The position numbers and the translations under genes are program-made. DNA of 64,000 nt from an uncultured Blautia sp. (GTDB lineage: Bacteria; Bacillota; Clostridia; Lachnospirales; Lachnospiraceae): positions 1 to 64,000 of the forward strand of contig CALBGI010000055.1 of assembly GCA_937893675.1 (NCBI GenBank), written 5' to 3'. Position 1 is the stretch's first letter, and every line of letters begins with the position of its first letter. The notes beneath the pieces are model-generated. The model was not told the DNA's origin. It saw only the letters and a program-made list of their open reading frames with translations, and made no database searches. This document shows positions 25,691 to 34,583 of this stretch, one piece after another.

Positions 25691-25719
25691 TGGCCGCAAG
25701 TAAGATTCTATGTTAGTAT
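25691..25719 (+). promoter_or_regulatory. Weak promoter of second LacI regulator gene
   Basis: TGGCCG, 17 bases, TAGTAT. The -10 lies in ATGTTAGTATGAAGA (25710-25724), which differs by one base from the segment around the -10 of the first M24 gene. Confidence 0.4.
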
Positions 25720-25789
25720 GAAGATAAGACTAGCAGTTACGTAAAACTTGGAAAAAAGTATCAGATTATTCGGAGCAGGGAGGAATAGT

Positions 25790-26746
25790 ATGGTTTCAAT
25801 GAAGGACATTGCAAAGGAATTGAATTTGTCCAGATGTACGGTTTCCAATATACTGAACAATAAACTGGAACAGTACAGCTATCGCAAAGAAACAGTAGAT
25901 GCGGTGCGCCGAAAAGCAGAAGAAATGGGTTATGTGATGAACAATCTGGCACAGTCTTTAAAAACAGGTTCCGCACATATGATTGCGCTGGTGATACCAG
26001 ATATTTCAAGCACTTTTTATATCAATATTATTCAGGAAATAGAAAGAAAAGCATTTGAAAATAATTATGAGTTGATCATTTGTGTTACAGAAGAAAATCT
26101 GGATAAAGAAAAGCGTGTACTGGAAACCTTGAAAAAGAGGCGCGTAGACGGTGTTATTATCGCGGCAGTATCGTATACGGAGTCAGAAATAGAAGAGGAT
26201 GCATACAAAGTTGTATTGTTTGATCGTATTACACAAAATACAGATTTGATAAGTGTGACGGTGGACGATAGAAAGGCTGCTTATGAGTTAACATTGAAAA
26301 TACTGGATAAAGGCTTTAAAAGACCTATTTTTGCGGCGACGTCGCCTTGGGACTATACGGTACAGTGCCGTTTGGAAGGATATAAAAAAGCCCTTGCTCA
26401 ATATGGAGTTCCCTTTCGGGAGGAACTTGTATTTTATAACTGTTACCATGAACTGGATGCATATGATATGATAAACCATATTTTGAATGAAGGAAAGATC
26501 GCTTTTGATTCTATTATTTCGACAACAAATGAAATTGTGTTTGGCGTGATGAAAGCACTGGGCGATAATTTTACTCGAATCGGTTATGGCGGATTTTACT
26601 CTTTTAATGGCTCTTCATTCATGGGAGAACGAATTGTTAATGTGATACCGCCGCCAGATATGGCGGAAAAAGCGTTTCAGTTATTGATGTCTAGTATTGA
26701 AGGTAAGCAGGTGGAAAGTGCAGTGCTTGATGTAAAAATTAAATAA
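25790..26746 (+). CDS. LacI-family regulator 2
   Basis: A 318-aa LacI-type regulator. The helix-turn-helix is MKDIAKELNLSRCTVSNILN (about 4-23), followed by the hinge and a sensor domain (VIPDISSTFYINIIQEIERK at about 69-88, then DGVIIAAVSYTESE). The ATG at 25790 has GGGAGGA six bases upstream; an earlier frame start at 25748 adds residues not found in the family. It is probably the protein that binds the three TACTCGAGTA sites, because one of them directly precedes the next gene. Confidence 0.87.
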   Translation: MVSMKDIAKELNLSRCTVSNILNNKLEQYSYRKETVDAVRRKAEEMGYVMNNLAQSLKTGSAHMIALVIPDISSTFYINIIQEIERKAFENNYELIICVTEENLDKEKRVLETLKKRRVDGVIIAAVSYTESEIEEDAYKVVLFDRITQNTDLISVTVDDRKAAYELTLKILDKGFKRPIFAATSPWDYTVQCRLEGYKKALAQYGVPFREELVFYNCYHELDAYDMINHILNEGKIAFDSIISTTNEIVFGVMKALGDNFTRIGYGGFYSFNGSSFMGERIVNVIPPPDMAEKAFQLLMSSIEGKQVESAVLDVKIK

Positions 26747-26790
26747 TATGCTTGTTGTTCAGCAGTAAGCAGGAATATTTTACCCCAAAA

Positions 26791-26804
26791 TATACTCGAG
26801 TATA
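26791..26804. promoter_or_regulatory. CTCGAG-type operator C
   Basis: TATACTCGAGTATA, a perfect 14-base palindrome and the longest of the three copies. It ends 23 bases before the second M24 gene and includes a possible -10 TATACT, although no convincing -35 is visible. Confidence 0.75.
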
Positions 26805-26827
26805 CATGAGCCGAAAAGGAGGTAACT

Positions 26828-28006
26828 ATGAAACCGAGAATTGAACATGAGGAATTTTTAAAACGAATTGAAAAGACACAGCAGGAAATGAAAAAAGAAA
26901 ATCTGGATTTGCTTTTTGCCTATGGAAATGAGGCAGAACCGCAATATATTCGTTATTACAGTAATTATTGGCCAAGCTTTGAGGTGGCGGGAGTATTGAT
27001 TCCAGTGGAGGGAGAGCCAATTTTAATTATTGGACCGGAAAGTGAAACTTTTGCAGGGTCTGTTTCTCATATTGTGAAAATCAGAAAAGTTTTGGCATTC
27101 CGCGAATCCTCAGAACCGGAGTACCCAGGAGCTGTTTTATGTACTATGGAAGAAGTAATTAAGGAAGCGATGAGTGGAAAAGAACTGAAAAATATCGGAA
27201 TGGTAGGAGGATGCTTAATTTCACATGTAGTTCATTTGGCACTGCAAGAAGCCTTAGAAAATTTAGGAAATCCAAAGCTTATTAAAGCAGATATGCTGGT
27301 ATCAAAGCTAAGAGCAATTAAATCTCCAGCAGAGATTGCCTGTATGAAAGAAGCTTATAGAATTACGCAGGCTGCGATGAATAAAGTGCTTGATACGATT
27401 GCGGTAGGTATGACAGAAGAGCAAGTACGTGGTGTGGCAGTGAGTGTTATGTATGAAGAAGGGGCGGAAGGGGAAGCTTACCCATGCTGGGTTCTTGCCG
27501 GCGAAGGTTCTAATCTGGCAATAGGAAGATGCCGGGGGCACGTAATCCAGGCGGGAGATTTGGTACATATCCAGATAGGAGCTCGTTATCAGGGATATGC
27601 GTCTACAATTGGACGTGCTGTTGTTATGGGAAAGGCTACAGAAGAACAGAAAAACCTGATTATGGCCAGTTTGGCAGGGCAGAAAGCTATTCTGGAAACC
27701 GCAAAAGCTGGTATAGAAGCAAAAGTAGTTAATGATGCGCACTATCAGGCAATCGAAGCATTAGGACAGGAAAAACATATTCTATATGGACCATGCCATG
27801 GGACAGGACTTATGGAAGGAGAATATCCTTGGATTGAGTCAAATTCAGAGTTTATTCTTGAAGAAGGAATGACTTTCTGTACATGTGTATATCTTGGGGA
27901 TAATGATTTAAAAATGGGGGTAAGATTTGAAGATGGTTTTCTTGTAACAAAAGAAGGCACAGAATCTTTTTCAGATTGTAGGAGAGAATTGATTGAAATT
28001 TATTAA
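26828..28006 (+). CDS. Creatinase-like M24-fold protein 2
   Basis: A 392-aa paralogue of the M24 protein at 19165, with the same two domains. Its metal site is lost in the same way: the aspartate segment reads HIQIGARYQGYASTIGRAVV, with Gln and Thr in place of two Asp, and the first Glu region reads FCTCVYLG. CHGTGLMEGEYPW keeps the histidine and VRFEDGF the last glutamate. It is likely a creatinase-type amide hydrolase or a binding protein; two such paralogues bracketing one importer suggest two related substrates or steps. Confidence 0.8.
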   Translation: MKPRIEHEEFLKRIEKTQQEMKKENLDLLFAYGNEAEPQYIRYYSNYWPSFEVAGVLIPVEGEPILIIGPESETFAGSVSHIVKIRKVLAFRESSEPEYPGAVLCTMEEVIKEAMSGKELKNIGMVGGCLISHVVHLALQEALENLGNPKLIKADMLVSKLRAIKSPAEIACMKEAYRITQAAMNKVLDTIAVGMTEEQVRGVAVSVMYEEGAEGEAYPCWVLAGEGSNLAIGRCRGHVIQAGDLVHIQIGARYQGYASTIGRAVVMGKATEEQKNLIMASLAGQKAILETAKAGIEAKVVNDAHYQAIEALGQEKHILYGPCHGTGLMEGEYPWIESNSEFILEEGMTFCTCVYLGDNDLKMGVRFEDGFLVTKEGTESFSDCRRELIEIY

Positions 28007-28027
28007 ATCATCGTAGTTTTCCTTTGG

Positions 28028-28069
28028 AGCCGGAAATATGGACATATTGTCCTGTTTCCGGCTATTTTT
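28028..28069 (+). terminator. Terminator at end of catabolic island
   Basis: AGCCGGAAA and TTTCCGGCT pair, with an inner GGACA/TGTCC element, followed by ATTTTT. Confidence 0.8.
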
Positions 28070-28135
28070 GCCAGTTATGTACAAGAAAAATTTTTCATAG
28101 AGTGTAACAAAAGGATCTTTAGTGGAGCATGACAG

Positions 28136-29881
28136 ATGCCGGACCAGAAACTTGACAACCTGTTGAACCTTGCACTAAGTGCGACAGAGCAGGAGCGGGA
28201 AAAATCGGGAAATCTGAACGTGGGATATGACCAGGAGCTGCGCCTATGGGATGTGCTTGTGAAATACAATGGAGACACGTCGGGGCTGGAGGGACCCGGC
28301 GTTTTTGCAGTGCCTCTTCTGGGAGATTATGCAGTGGTAACCTTGCCGGAGAGCGAGCTGGAGAATTACGCCAGACGTCCGCAGATCGAGTTTGTGGAGA
28401 TTCCCAAAAGATTATTTTTTGCAGATTATGCGGCAAATCAGGCAAGCTGTATCACTTCGCTCCAGACAGGACGAAGCGGGCGTGGGGGAACAGACAATCT
28501 TACGGGAAAAGGAATTCTCATCGGGATTGTAGATTCGGGCGTGGATTACTGGCATCCGGATTTCCGGAACCCGGACGGAACCACCAGGATCCTTCGGCTT
28601 TGGGATCAGGAAATATCAGGAAATCCTCCGGCGGGGTATGTGCTGGGTACAGAATACACAAAAGAGCAGATAGATCTGGCGTTGATTTTACCGGAAAGAG
28701 AGGGGCGCGAACTTGTACCAAGTCAGGACTTGAGCAGACATGGGACAGCTGTTCTTGGGATTGCAGCAGGTAATGGACGGGCATCGGAAGGTATGAGCCG
28801 AGGTGTGGCTTTTGAAAGTGAGCTGGTGGTTGTAAAGCTGGGAAGGCCAAGAGAAAATTCTTTTCCCAGGACAACAGAGTTGATTCAGGGGATAGATTAC
28901 CTTGTGCGTATGTCCAGAGAACTTGGAAGACCTATGGCAATTAATCTGAGCTTTGGAAATAATTATGGATCCCATCGTGGAGATTCTCTGGTGGAAACCT
29001 ACATTGACAATGTATCTGACATTGGACGGTTGGTACTCTGTACCGGAACCGGAAATAATGGCAGTGATGCTCTTCACACCGGGGGAAAGCTTTCTTCCGG
29101 AGAGCGTACAGAGGTGGAGTTTGGCGTTGGAGCTTATGAAACAACTCTGAATGTTCAGCTTTGGAAAGACTACGAGGACGAAATAGAAATCTATGTGGAG
29201 AATCCAGCCGGAGAGCGGATCGGACCACTGTACGAAGAGCTTGGAGCACAGAGGTACAGACTGGGGAATACCGAGCTTTTGATCTATTATGGAAAGCCGG
29301 CGCCCTATCATGTGACGCAGGAGATTTATTTTGACTTTCTTCCAACACGAAGTTTTGTGGACAGCGGTGTGTGGAAAGTGATTTTACAGGGAAAACAAGT
29401 GAAGAGCGGAGAATATTTTCTGTGGATGCCGGGAGGAAATGTACTGAATCCCGGGACAAATTTTTATCTTCCAAGAGCACAGGGAACGCTGACGATCCCC
29501 TCCACTTCGGGGAAGATTATTTCCGTGGGCGCATACGATTCCGCCCGGAATTCCTATGCGGATTTTTCTGGAAGAGGGAGCGATTTTCTACCCCGGCGAA
29601 AGCCGGATCTGGCAGCTCCGGGCGTCAACATAACAGCGCCGGTTCCAGGCGGAAGGTATGATACAGTGACCGGGACTTCATTTGCGACACCGTTTGTTAC
29701 CGGAGCGGCAGCGCTGTTGATGGAGTGGGGGATTGTGAGAGGGAATGATCCGTTTTTGTATGGGGAAAAGGTGAAAGCGTATCTGAGGCGTGGAGCAAAG
29801 CCGCTGCCGGGATATGGGGAATATCCGAATGCGGAAGTGGGATGGGGAACGCTGTGCGTGGGTGACAGTATACCAGATTAA
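28136..29881 (+). CDS. S8 subtilisin-like protease (Csp-like)
   Basis: A 581-aa serine protease with no signal peptide. An N-terminal prodomain-like part (about 1-110) precedes the catalytic domain. The triad is complete: Asp133 in GIVDSGVDYWHPDF, His202 in SRHGTAVLGIAAGNGR and Ser515 in TGTSFATPFVTGAA. A 130-residue insertion (about 320-450) lies between the oxyanion region and the serine, as in the clostridial Csp germination proteases with their jellyroll domain. Lachnospiraceae carry several such proteases, and a spore-germination role is possible but not shown by context. The ribosome site is weak. Confidence 0.8.
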   Translation: MPDQKLDNLLNLALSATEQEREKSGNLNVGYDQELRLWDVLVKYNGDTSGLEGPGVFAVPLLGDYAVVTLPESELENYARRPQIEFVEIPKRLFFADYAANQASCITSLQTGRSGRGGTDNLTGKGILIGIVDSGVDYWHPDFRNPDGTTRILRLWDQEISGNPPAGYVLGTEYTKEQIDLALILPEREGRELVPSQDLSRHGTAVLGIAAGNGRASEGMSRGVAFESELVVVKLGRPRENSFPRTTELIQGIDYLVRMSRELGRPMAINLSFGNNYGSHRGDSLVETYIDNVSDIGRLVLCTGTGNNGSDALHTGGKLSSGERTEVEFGVGAYETTLNVQLWKDYEDEIEIYVENPAGERIGPLYEELGAQRYRLGNTELLIYYGKPAPYHVTQEIYFDFLPTRSFVDSGVWKVILQGKQVKSGEYFLWMPGGNVLNPGTNFYLPRAQGTLTIPSTSGKIISVGAYDSARNSYADFSGRGSDFLPRRKPDLAAPGVNITAPVPGGRYDTVTGTSFATPFVTGAAALLMEWGIVRGNDPFLYGEKVKAYLRRGAKPLPGYGEYPNAEVGWGTLCVGDSIPD

Positions 29882-29990
29882 AATCAGATATAAGAATATT
29901 GCAGTTAGAAGAACGGCATGCCATGGTATATACACAATGTGTAAAAAAGAAACGAGAGAACATATAAAAATGAAGGATAAAATAAAAGAA

Positions 29991-30717
29991 TTACGGGAAA
30001 GCGGGAGAGGGCTTGTTGGACATAATGATTTTGGGGTTTAAATTTGCGGCAAAGTTTTCTTTGTTGCTCCATGGACTGCAGGAGATTTTTTTGATATTGG
30101 GAATGGTCTGAACGATTGCCAAGCGGTCGTCCAGCCGTTCACAGCATCCATAATAAAGCATGCCAAAGTTTGCTGCCAACTGTTTTGCATAAGGAATTAG
30201 GCCCAAATTGTTTGCCTGATGAATCCCGTTTAATGTGGCCTGAGTCATACGATTCATGATCTGATGGATAAAATCTGGGCGGTCTGCCAAATCAAAATAA
30301 ATGTTTTCAACTCCCATAAACTCGGACAGAATATCCCAAATTTGCAGCTTTATATTGGCGCCTCCGGCTTGGCGTACAGGTAAAATTCCATCAAAAATAA
30401 ATTGGGAAATATCTGCCCATTCCCGTGATGTCTGTATATCAACGGAGAGATTCAAGTTCTGTATTTTCCCGACATCTTCTTCTGTTTTCAAAGTTTTGGG
30501 AAATAAAGGGTTCTTGGGTAACGCAGGTAAGAGAACCGTCATAATTCAGGTCATGCCATGGAATCTGATCGATCATCACCATGGGGCGGACCTCGTCGCG
30601 TCGGTTGAAGGATTTCCAAAGATTCATTTTTTCTCTTTGAACGGGAAGCGAGGCAATTTCCATATAGCTGTTTGCAAGCGTCCGTAAGACAGACAGTTCT
30701 CCAGTTGTAATATCCAT
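29991..30717 (-). pseudogene. Decayed UroD-like (uroporphyrinogen decarboxylase-family) gene
   Basis: The minus strand begins at an ATG (30717) with a good protein start (MDITTGELSVLRTLANSYME, then RPMVMIDQIPWHDL). The frame breaks near 30470-30500 and continues in another frame with ADISQFIFDGILPV, FMGVENIYFDLADRPDFIHQ and PYAKQLAANFGMLYYGCCER, LRK-type IPNIKKISCSPWS and IIMSNKPSPAF. These are segments of the UroD-like family in the right order. About 100 residues seem missing between NNLGLI and PYAKQL, and the C-terminus is cut short. A frameshift, an internal deletion and a truncation together mark a pseudogene. Confidence 0.7.
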
Positions 30718-30901
30718 TTTTAGATACCTCCTTTTTATTTTAGGATAGCAGAACCATACAAAAAGGAAACCGGAGATAGAGAGAAAAAACACTGGAAAAA
30801 TGACATGGTAAAGAAAGATATTTTACAATTCTGGAAGACTGTTGCAAAATAATAACGATTGTGAGATTATAGAATATATTGTGTGCACAACAGGAGGAGG
30901 G

Positions 30902-31163
30902 AAGATGCTTCTTCTTTATGGGATAACGAAAGTATCGAAAACATGGAACGTGGAGGAAAATTCCGCGTGCGGCTATATCAGAATGTACTATATACAGAAT
31001 GGCGGCAGTCGTAACAGAATATCTTAAAAAAGAGGGACATTCGGTCAGTGAGACTGCAGAAGCTGTGGGGTATGGAGAAAGTAAAAATTTCAGCAGTTCT
31101 TTCAAAAAATTTTACGGGATTTGTCCAAGTGAAGCAAAGAAGTATCTATGCATGATTTTATAG
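30902..31163 (+). pseudogene. AraC-regulator remnant (C-terminal DNA-binding part)
   Basis: Two frames together give an AraC C-terminal domain: ENSACGYIRMYYIQN in one frame, then from 30999 EYLKKEGHSVSETAEAVGYG and NFSSSFKKFYGICPSEAKKY in another, ending at a stop at 31161. The sensor domain and the first helix-turn-helix are missing or scrambled, so this is a fragment. It lies divergent from the decayed UroD-like gene, as if a regulator-enzyme pair had decayed together. The bases 30718-30900 in between are AT-rich and I see nothing else in them. Confidence 0.65.
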
Positions 31164-31194
31164 ATACACTGACCGGAGCGAAAAGGAGTCGAGA

Positions 31195-32952
31195 ATGAAC
31201 CACAGATTTACTTACAGAATAAAAAATAAAATTATTATTATGATCCTTCTGGCAGTCATTCCCAGCATTCTTTTTTCCGTGTACTCTTCCTACCAGTACT
31301 ACAAGGATTCTTTTAACAGGATCATTGAAGAAAAGGAAGCGCTGGTGGAGGAAATGACGCAGAATCTTGATTTTCAGCTGCAGTATTATGCCAATATTTC
31401 CATGACAGCTTACTACAATGAAACGATTCTGGACTACATAAACAGCGGAAATTATGACGGTGTAAATGAAAATGTAGAAGCCTATTTATCCGGAATTGTA
31501 AATTCAGAAAGTAATGTGGAAGCGGTAGTGATGGAATTAGGCGATACCCGTTACGTAGAGGGATATCGTTACCACAATCTGGATGAATATCTGGAAAGAC
31601 ACAGGGAAGCTGTGAAGGAAAAAAAGGGAAAGGTCATTTGGATACCGACAGAAACGATGTCCGGGCGCTATCATTCCAACCTGAAAACCTTTGCGCTGGC
31701 AAGAGCGATCAATTCCACAGAGGGAACAGAGGGAACCTTCTGGATGTTTTTTTCCGCGGACTTTATTTCAGATATTCTGAGCTATCAGCGTCTGGATCAG
31801 GAGGGAACCAGCTACTATATTTTGACAGAAGATAATGTAGTCGTGTGCAGCAGCCGGGACCTTCCGGCGGGAAAAAAGCTGAAAGACAAGGAGTTGATCC
31901 GGGCTTTTGAAAACGAAAAAAGCGGAAAAAAAATTAAGCTTTCTTCCGATGAAAGCATTGCAGTAAGTAAAATATCCGAGGAAACCGGATGGAAGACAAC
32001 TGTCATCATCGATCCGGATGAAGTGTTTGGCGTTGTGAAGGAGCTGCGGCGAATGACGATCTGGCTGATGCTTCTCACGGCGCTTGTATTGCTGCTTATT
32101 TATTTCTTTTTGACCTGTTATATTTTTGAACCCATGAAGCGTTTGAGCACGGGAATGAAAAATGTGTCGGACAAAAAATTTGAAAAAATCGGCTTCCGAA
32201 AAAAGACAGACGAGATGGGAATGCTCATCACAAATTACAATTTTATGATTGATGAGATCATGCGTCTGATGTCGGAGGTGCGTGAGGAGGAAAAGGAAAA
32301 AAATGAGGAAAAGATGAAAGTTTTGTCCATGCAGATCAACCCGCATTTTGTATTCAATACGTTAAATACTGTAAAATGGATGGCTATTTCCAATAAGCAG
32401 ACAAATATAAAATGTATGATAGAAAGCCTGATCGCACTGATGAAAAGTGTAACATATACCAGAAAAGAAGAGGTTTTCGTGGAAGAAGAGCTGGAGCTTC
32501 TTGCATCTTATGTATATATCCAAAAGATGCGTTTTGTAAATTTTGAGGTTGGGTATGAGGTAGACGACAACACGAAAAAGCTCAAGATTTTGAAGCTTCT
32601 TCTGCAGCCGCTTGTGGAAAATTGTATTCTGCATGCCTTTCAGGGCAGAAGGCAGGGAGGCGTGATCAAAATCCGGATTTACCGCCAGGAGGAAGCTCTT
32701 CATATCTGGGTGGAGGATAACGGTATTGGCTTTGATATGAGGGAGCAGGAGAAGTTTTTTGAGGCAAACCGGGAAGAATCTGCGGAGCATGTGGGAATCT
32801 ACAATGTGGTGCAGCGGATCCGGCTGAACTATGGAGAAAGCTACGGCGCAGAAATTCAGAGCGTTTCGGGTGCCGGTACAAAAGTGCATTTGACTTTGCC
32901 GGTGCTGGAGAGCGGATATGGGGGAACATATGATCAGAGTTGTAATAATTGA
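31195..32952 (+). CDS. YesM-type sensor histidine kinase
   Basis: A 585-aa membrane kinase. One transmembrane helix near 17-37, an extracellular dCache-like sensor (about 40-280), a second helix (about 285-307), a HAMP region (PMKRLSTGMKNVSDKKFEKI), then a His_kinase domain with NPHFVFNTLN, phosphoacceptor His384, and an ATPase domain (LLQPLVENCILHAF, EDNGIGFD, GAGTKVHLTLP). This is the class that controls sugar transport operons through YesN-type regulators. Its end overlaps the regulator gene. Confidence 0.92.
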   Translation: MNHRFTYRIKNKIIIMILLAVIPSILFSVYSSYQYYKDSFNRIIEEKEALVEEMTQNLDFQLQYYANISMTAYYNETILDYINSGNYDGVNENVEAYLSGIVNSESNVEAVVMELGDTRYVEGYRYHNLDEYLERHREAVKEKKGKVIWIPTETMSGRYHSNLKTFALARAINSTEGTEGTFWMFFSADFISDILSYQRLDQEGTSYYILTEDNVVVCSSRDLPAGKKLKDKELIRAFENEKSGKKIKLSSDESIAVSKISEETGWKTTVIIDPDEVFGVVKELRRMTIWLMLLTALVLLLIYFFLTCYIFEPMKRLSTGMKNVSDKKFEKIGFRKKTDEMGMLITNYNFMIDEIMRLMSEVREEEKEKNEEKMKVLSMQINPHFVFNTLNTVKWMAISNKQTNIKCMIESLIALMKSVTYTRKEEVFVEEELELLASYVYIQKMRFVNFEVGYEVDDNTKKLKILKLLLQPLVENCILHAFQGRRQGGVIKIRIYRQEEALHIWVEDNGIGFDMREQEKFFEANREESAEHVGIYNVVQRIRLNYGESYGAEIQSVSGAGTKVHLTLPVLESGYGGTYDQSCNN

Positions 32953-34426
32953 AGATGAAATGCTGGTGCGGATCGGATTGAAAATGTGCATTACAGAATA
33001 TGACCCGCAGCTGAAGGTTGTGGCAGATTTTTCTTCCGCGGAGGAGGCATTGGAATATTTTGAAAAAAATACAGCGGACATACTTGTGACAGATATCCGT
33101 CTCAATGGCATGAGCGGCCTGGAGCTGCTCCATAAGCTGGAGAGGAAAAAGCCGTATTTATCGGCGATCATCCTGAGCTGTTATGAGGATTTTTCTTATG
33201 CAAAGGAGGCGATTTCTCTCGGTGTGGACAGTTATGTGCTGAAACACGAAATTGATGAAAAAGAGTTCCCGAAGCTTATCCTGAACCAGTATCGGAAGAA
33301 ATGCAGCGGCATTTCCGGCGAAGCCTGGCATTATATGGGAGAGGAACGCAAAGAAGAGGAGAGATTCGGCGAAGCGTTTCAGGTGGCGTCCTTTGTTTTT
33401 CGCAGAGAAGGAGACCGGAAAAATACAACCAGCGAGGAGATTGATTTTGAGATATTGGCAGAAATGTTTCAAAAGTATCTCAAGGATGAGGGGCTTGGGG
33501 AGTGCTTTGTCCGCAGAAATATGGAAATCTGCGTGATATTCAGTTTTTCGGAAAAGAAGGATGTGAAGGCGGGGCAGGAAAAGATACAACGATTCTGGCA
33601 TGAGGCGGCAAGCAGCGTATTTAATTATTTTAACCGGAACGCGTTTATGTTCTTGTCGGAGCCTTACTATGCCCTGCAGGAAACCAAGGCGCATTATGTG
33701 CGGCTCCAGGAAGAACGGGACGCTTGCTTTTACTGTGAGAAATCAGCCTGTTTTCAGGTGGGGAATCAGGACCGAGGGTGCAGGGAGGCTGTCCCGGAGC
33801 TGAAAATGCCGCGGGAACATATTTTTAAGGACGGCTGGTACCAGGCATTGAAGTATGAAGTAAATCTGTTCCTGAAGCGGTGCTGTACAGCGGGAATTTC
33901 GGCAAAAGAGGCGAAATACAGGATTATCCGGCTTTTGAATGAAATGGAGCTGTATTTGGAGCAGAATTATAAGAATCTTTCGTTTCAGAGTATTTTTGGA
34001 GAAAAACCCTATCTGGGCTGTCAGGAGGTGGAGGCCTTTGACTCCGCTGAGCAGCTTCGCCGGGAGCTGCTGAAAACAGCGGAAATGCTTGTGCAGTACA
34101 TGCAGAAGCAGCAGGAAGGCTTTGAGGCCATTGAGCAATATATCCGGGAAAATTATACCAGACAGATTTCGCTGGCAGATATGGCGCTTCACTTTCACAT
34201 GAACCCGGTATATTTTTGCCAGTATTTTAAGAAAAAGAAAGGAATTACCTATGTGCAGTTCCTGAACCAGGTGAGGATGGAGGAAGCAAAAAGGCTGCTG
34301 CAGAAGGGGGAACTGTCTGTGGAGCAGATTGCCGGAATGGTAGGGATTGAAAACAGCAATTATTTTGGCAGGCTGTTTAAAAAAATGACGGGAATGACCA
34401 TTGGGGAATACCGCAAATCAAACTAG
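32930..34426 (+). CDS. YesN-type response regulator with AraC DNA-binding domain
   Basis: A 498-aa protein. The receiver domain (1-120) has the acidic pair IIEDE and the phosphoacceptor Asp55 in ILVTDIRLNGMSG. A long helical linker follows, then a C-terminal AraC domain with helix-turn-helix ISLADMALHFHMNPVYFCQY and LSVEQIAGMVGIENSNYFGR. Frame starts exist at 32918 and 32930; the second gives the normal receiver start (MIRVVIIEDE). It overlaps the kinase gene by 23 bases and very probably activates the transporter operon downstream, where repeats lie at 34434-34500. Confidence 0.92.
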   Translation: MIRVVIIEDEMLVRIGLKMCITEYDPQLKVVADFSSAEEALEYFEKNTADILVTDIRLNGMSGLELLHKLERKKPYLSAIILSCYEDFSYAKEAISLGVDSYVLKHEIDEKEFPKLILNQYRKKCSGISGEAWHYMGEERKEEERFGEAFQVASFVFRREGDRKNTTSEEIDFEILAEMFQKYLKDEGLGECFVRRNMEICVIFSFSEKKDVKAGQEKIQRFWHEAASSVFNYFNRNAFMFLSEPYYALQETKAHYVRLQEERDACFYCEKSACFQVGNQDRGCREAVPELKMPREHIFKDGWYQALKYEVNLFLKRCCTAGISAKEAKYRIIRLLNEMELYLEQNYKNLSFQSIFGEKPYLGCQEVEAFDSAEQLRRELLKTAEMLVQYMQKQQEGFEAIEQYIRENYTRQISLADMALHFHMNPVYFCQYFKKKKGITYVQFLNQVRMEEAKRLLQKGELSVEQIAGMVGIENSNYFGRLFKKMTGMTIGEYRKSN

Positions 34427-34433
34427 CAGACAT

Positions 34434-34500
34434 CTTAAAAAAGTGAATGAAACTTAAAAAAGTGAATAAAGACTGAAAATAAACTTAAAAAAGTGAATGA
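34434..34500 (+). repeat. Three direct repeats CTTAAAAAAGTGAATRA upstream of transporter promoter
   Basis: Near-identical 17-base copies lie at 34434-34450, 34453-34469 and 34484-34500, differing only in one base near the end. They start eight bases after the regulator gene and the last ends 18 bases before the -35. Direct repeats are the usual target of AraC-type regulators, so these are the likely YesN sites. Confidence 0.75.
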
Positions 34501-34518
34501 GAATCTAAATTATGACAA

Positions 34519-34547
34519 TTGCTCTTTGAGGAGAGGACAACTATACT
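34519..34547 (+). promoter_or_regulatory. Promoter of glycan-transport operon
   Basis: TTGCTC, 17 bases, TATACT. The poor -35 suits a promoter that needs an activator bound at the repeats just upstream. Confidence 0.65.
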
Positions 34548-34583
34548 TATAGTCAGAACAAAAAATCAAAGGAGGCAGGTAAT

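Noticed and set aside
29790..30041. Plus-strand reading frame ending MKDKIKELRESGRG
   Set aside because: It overlaps the subtilisin gene end and the antisense of the UroD-like remnant, with no ribosome site and no family resemblance.
34434..34500. Repeats as a CRISPR array
   Set aside because: Only three 17-base units with unequal spacers of 2 and 14 bases and no cas genes; position before a promoter fits regulator sites.
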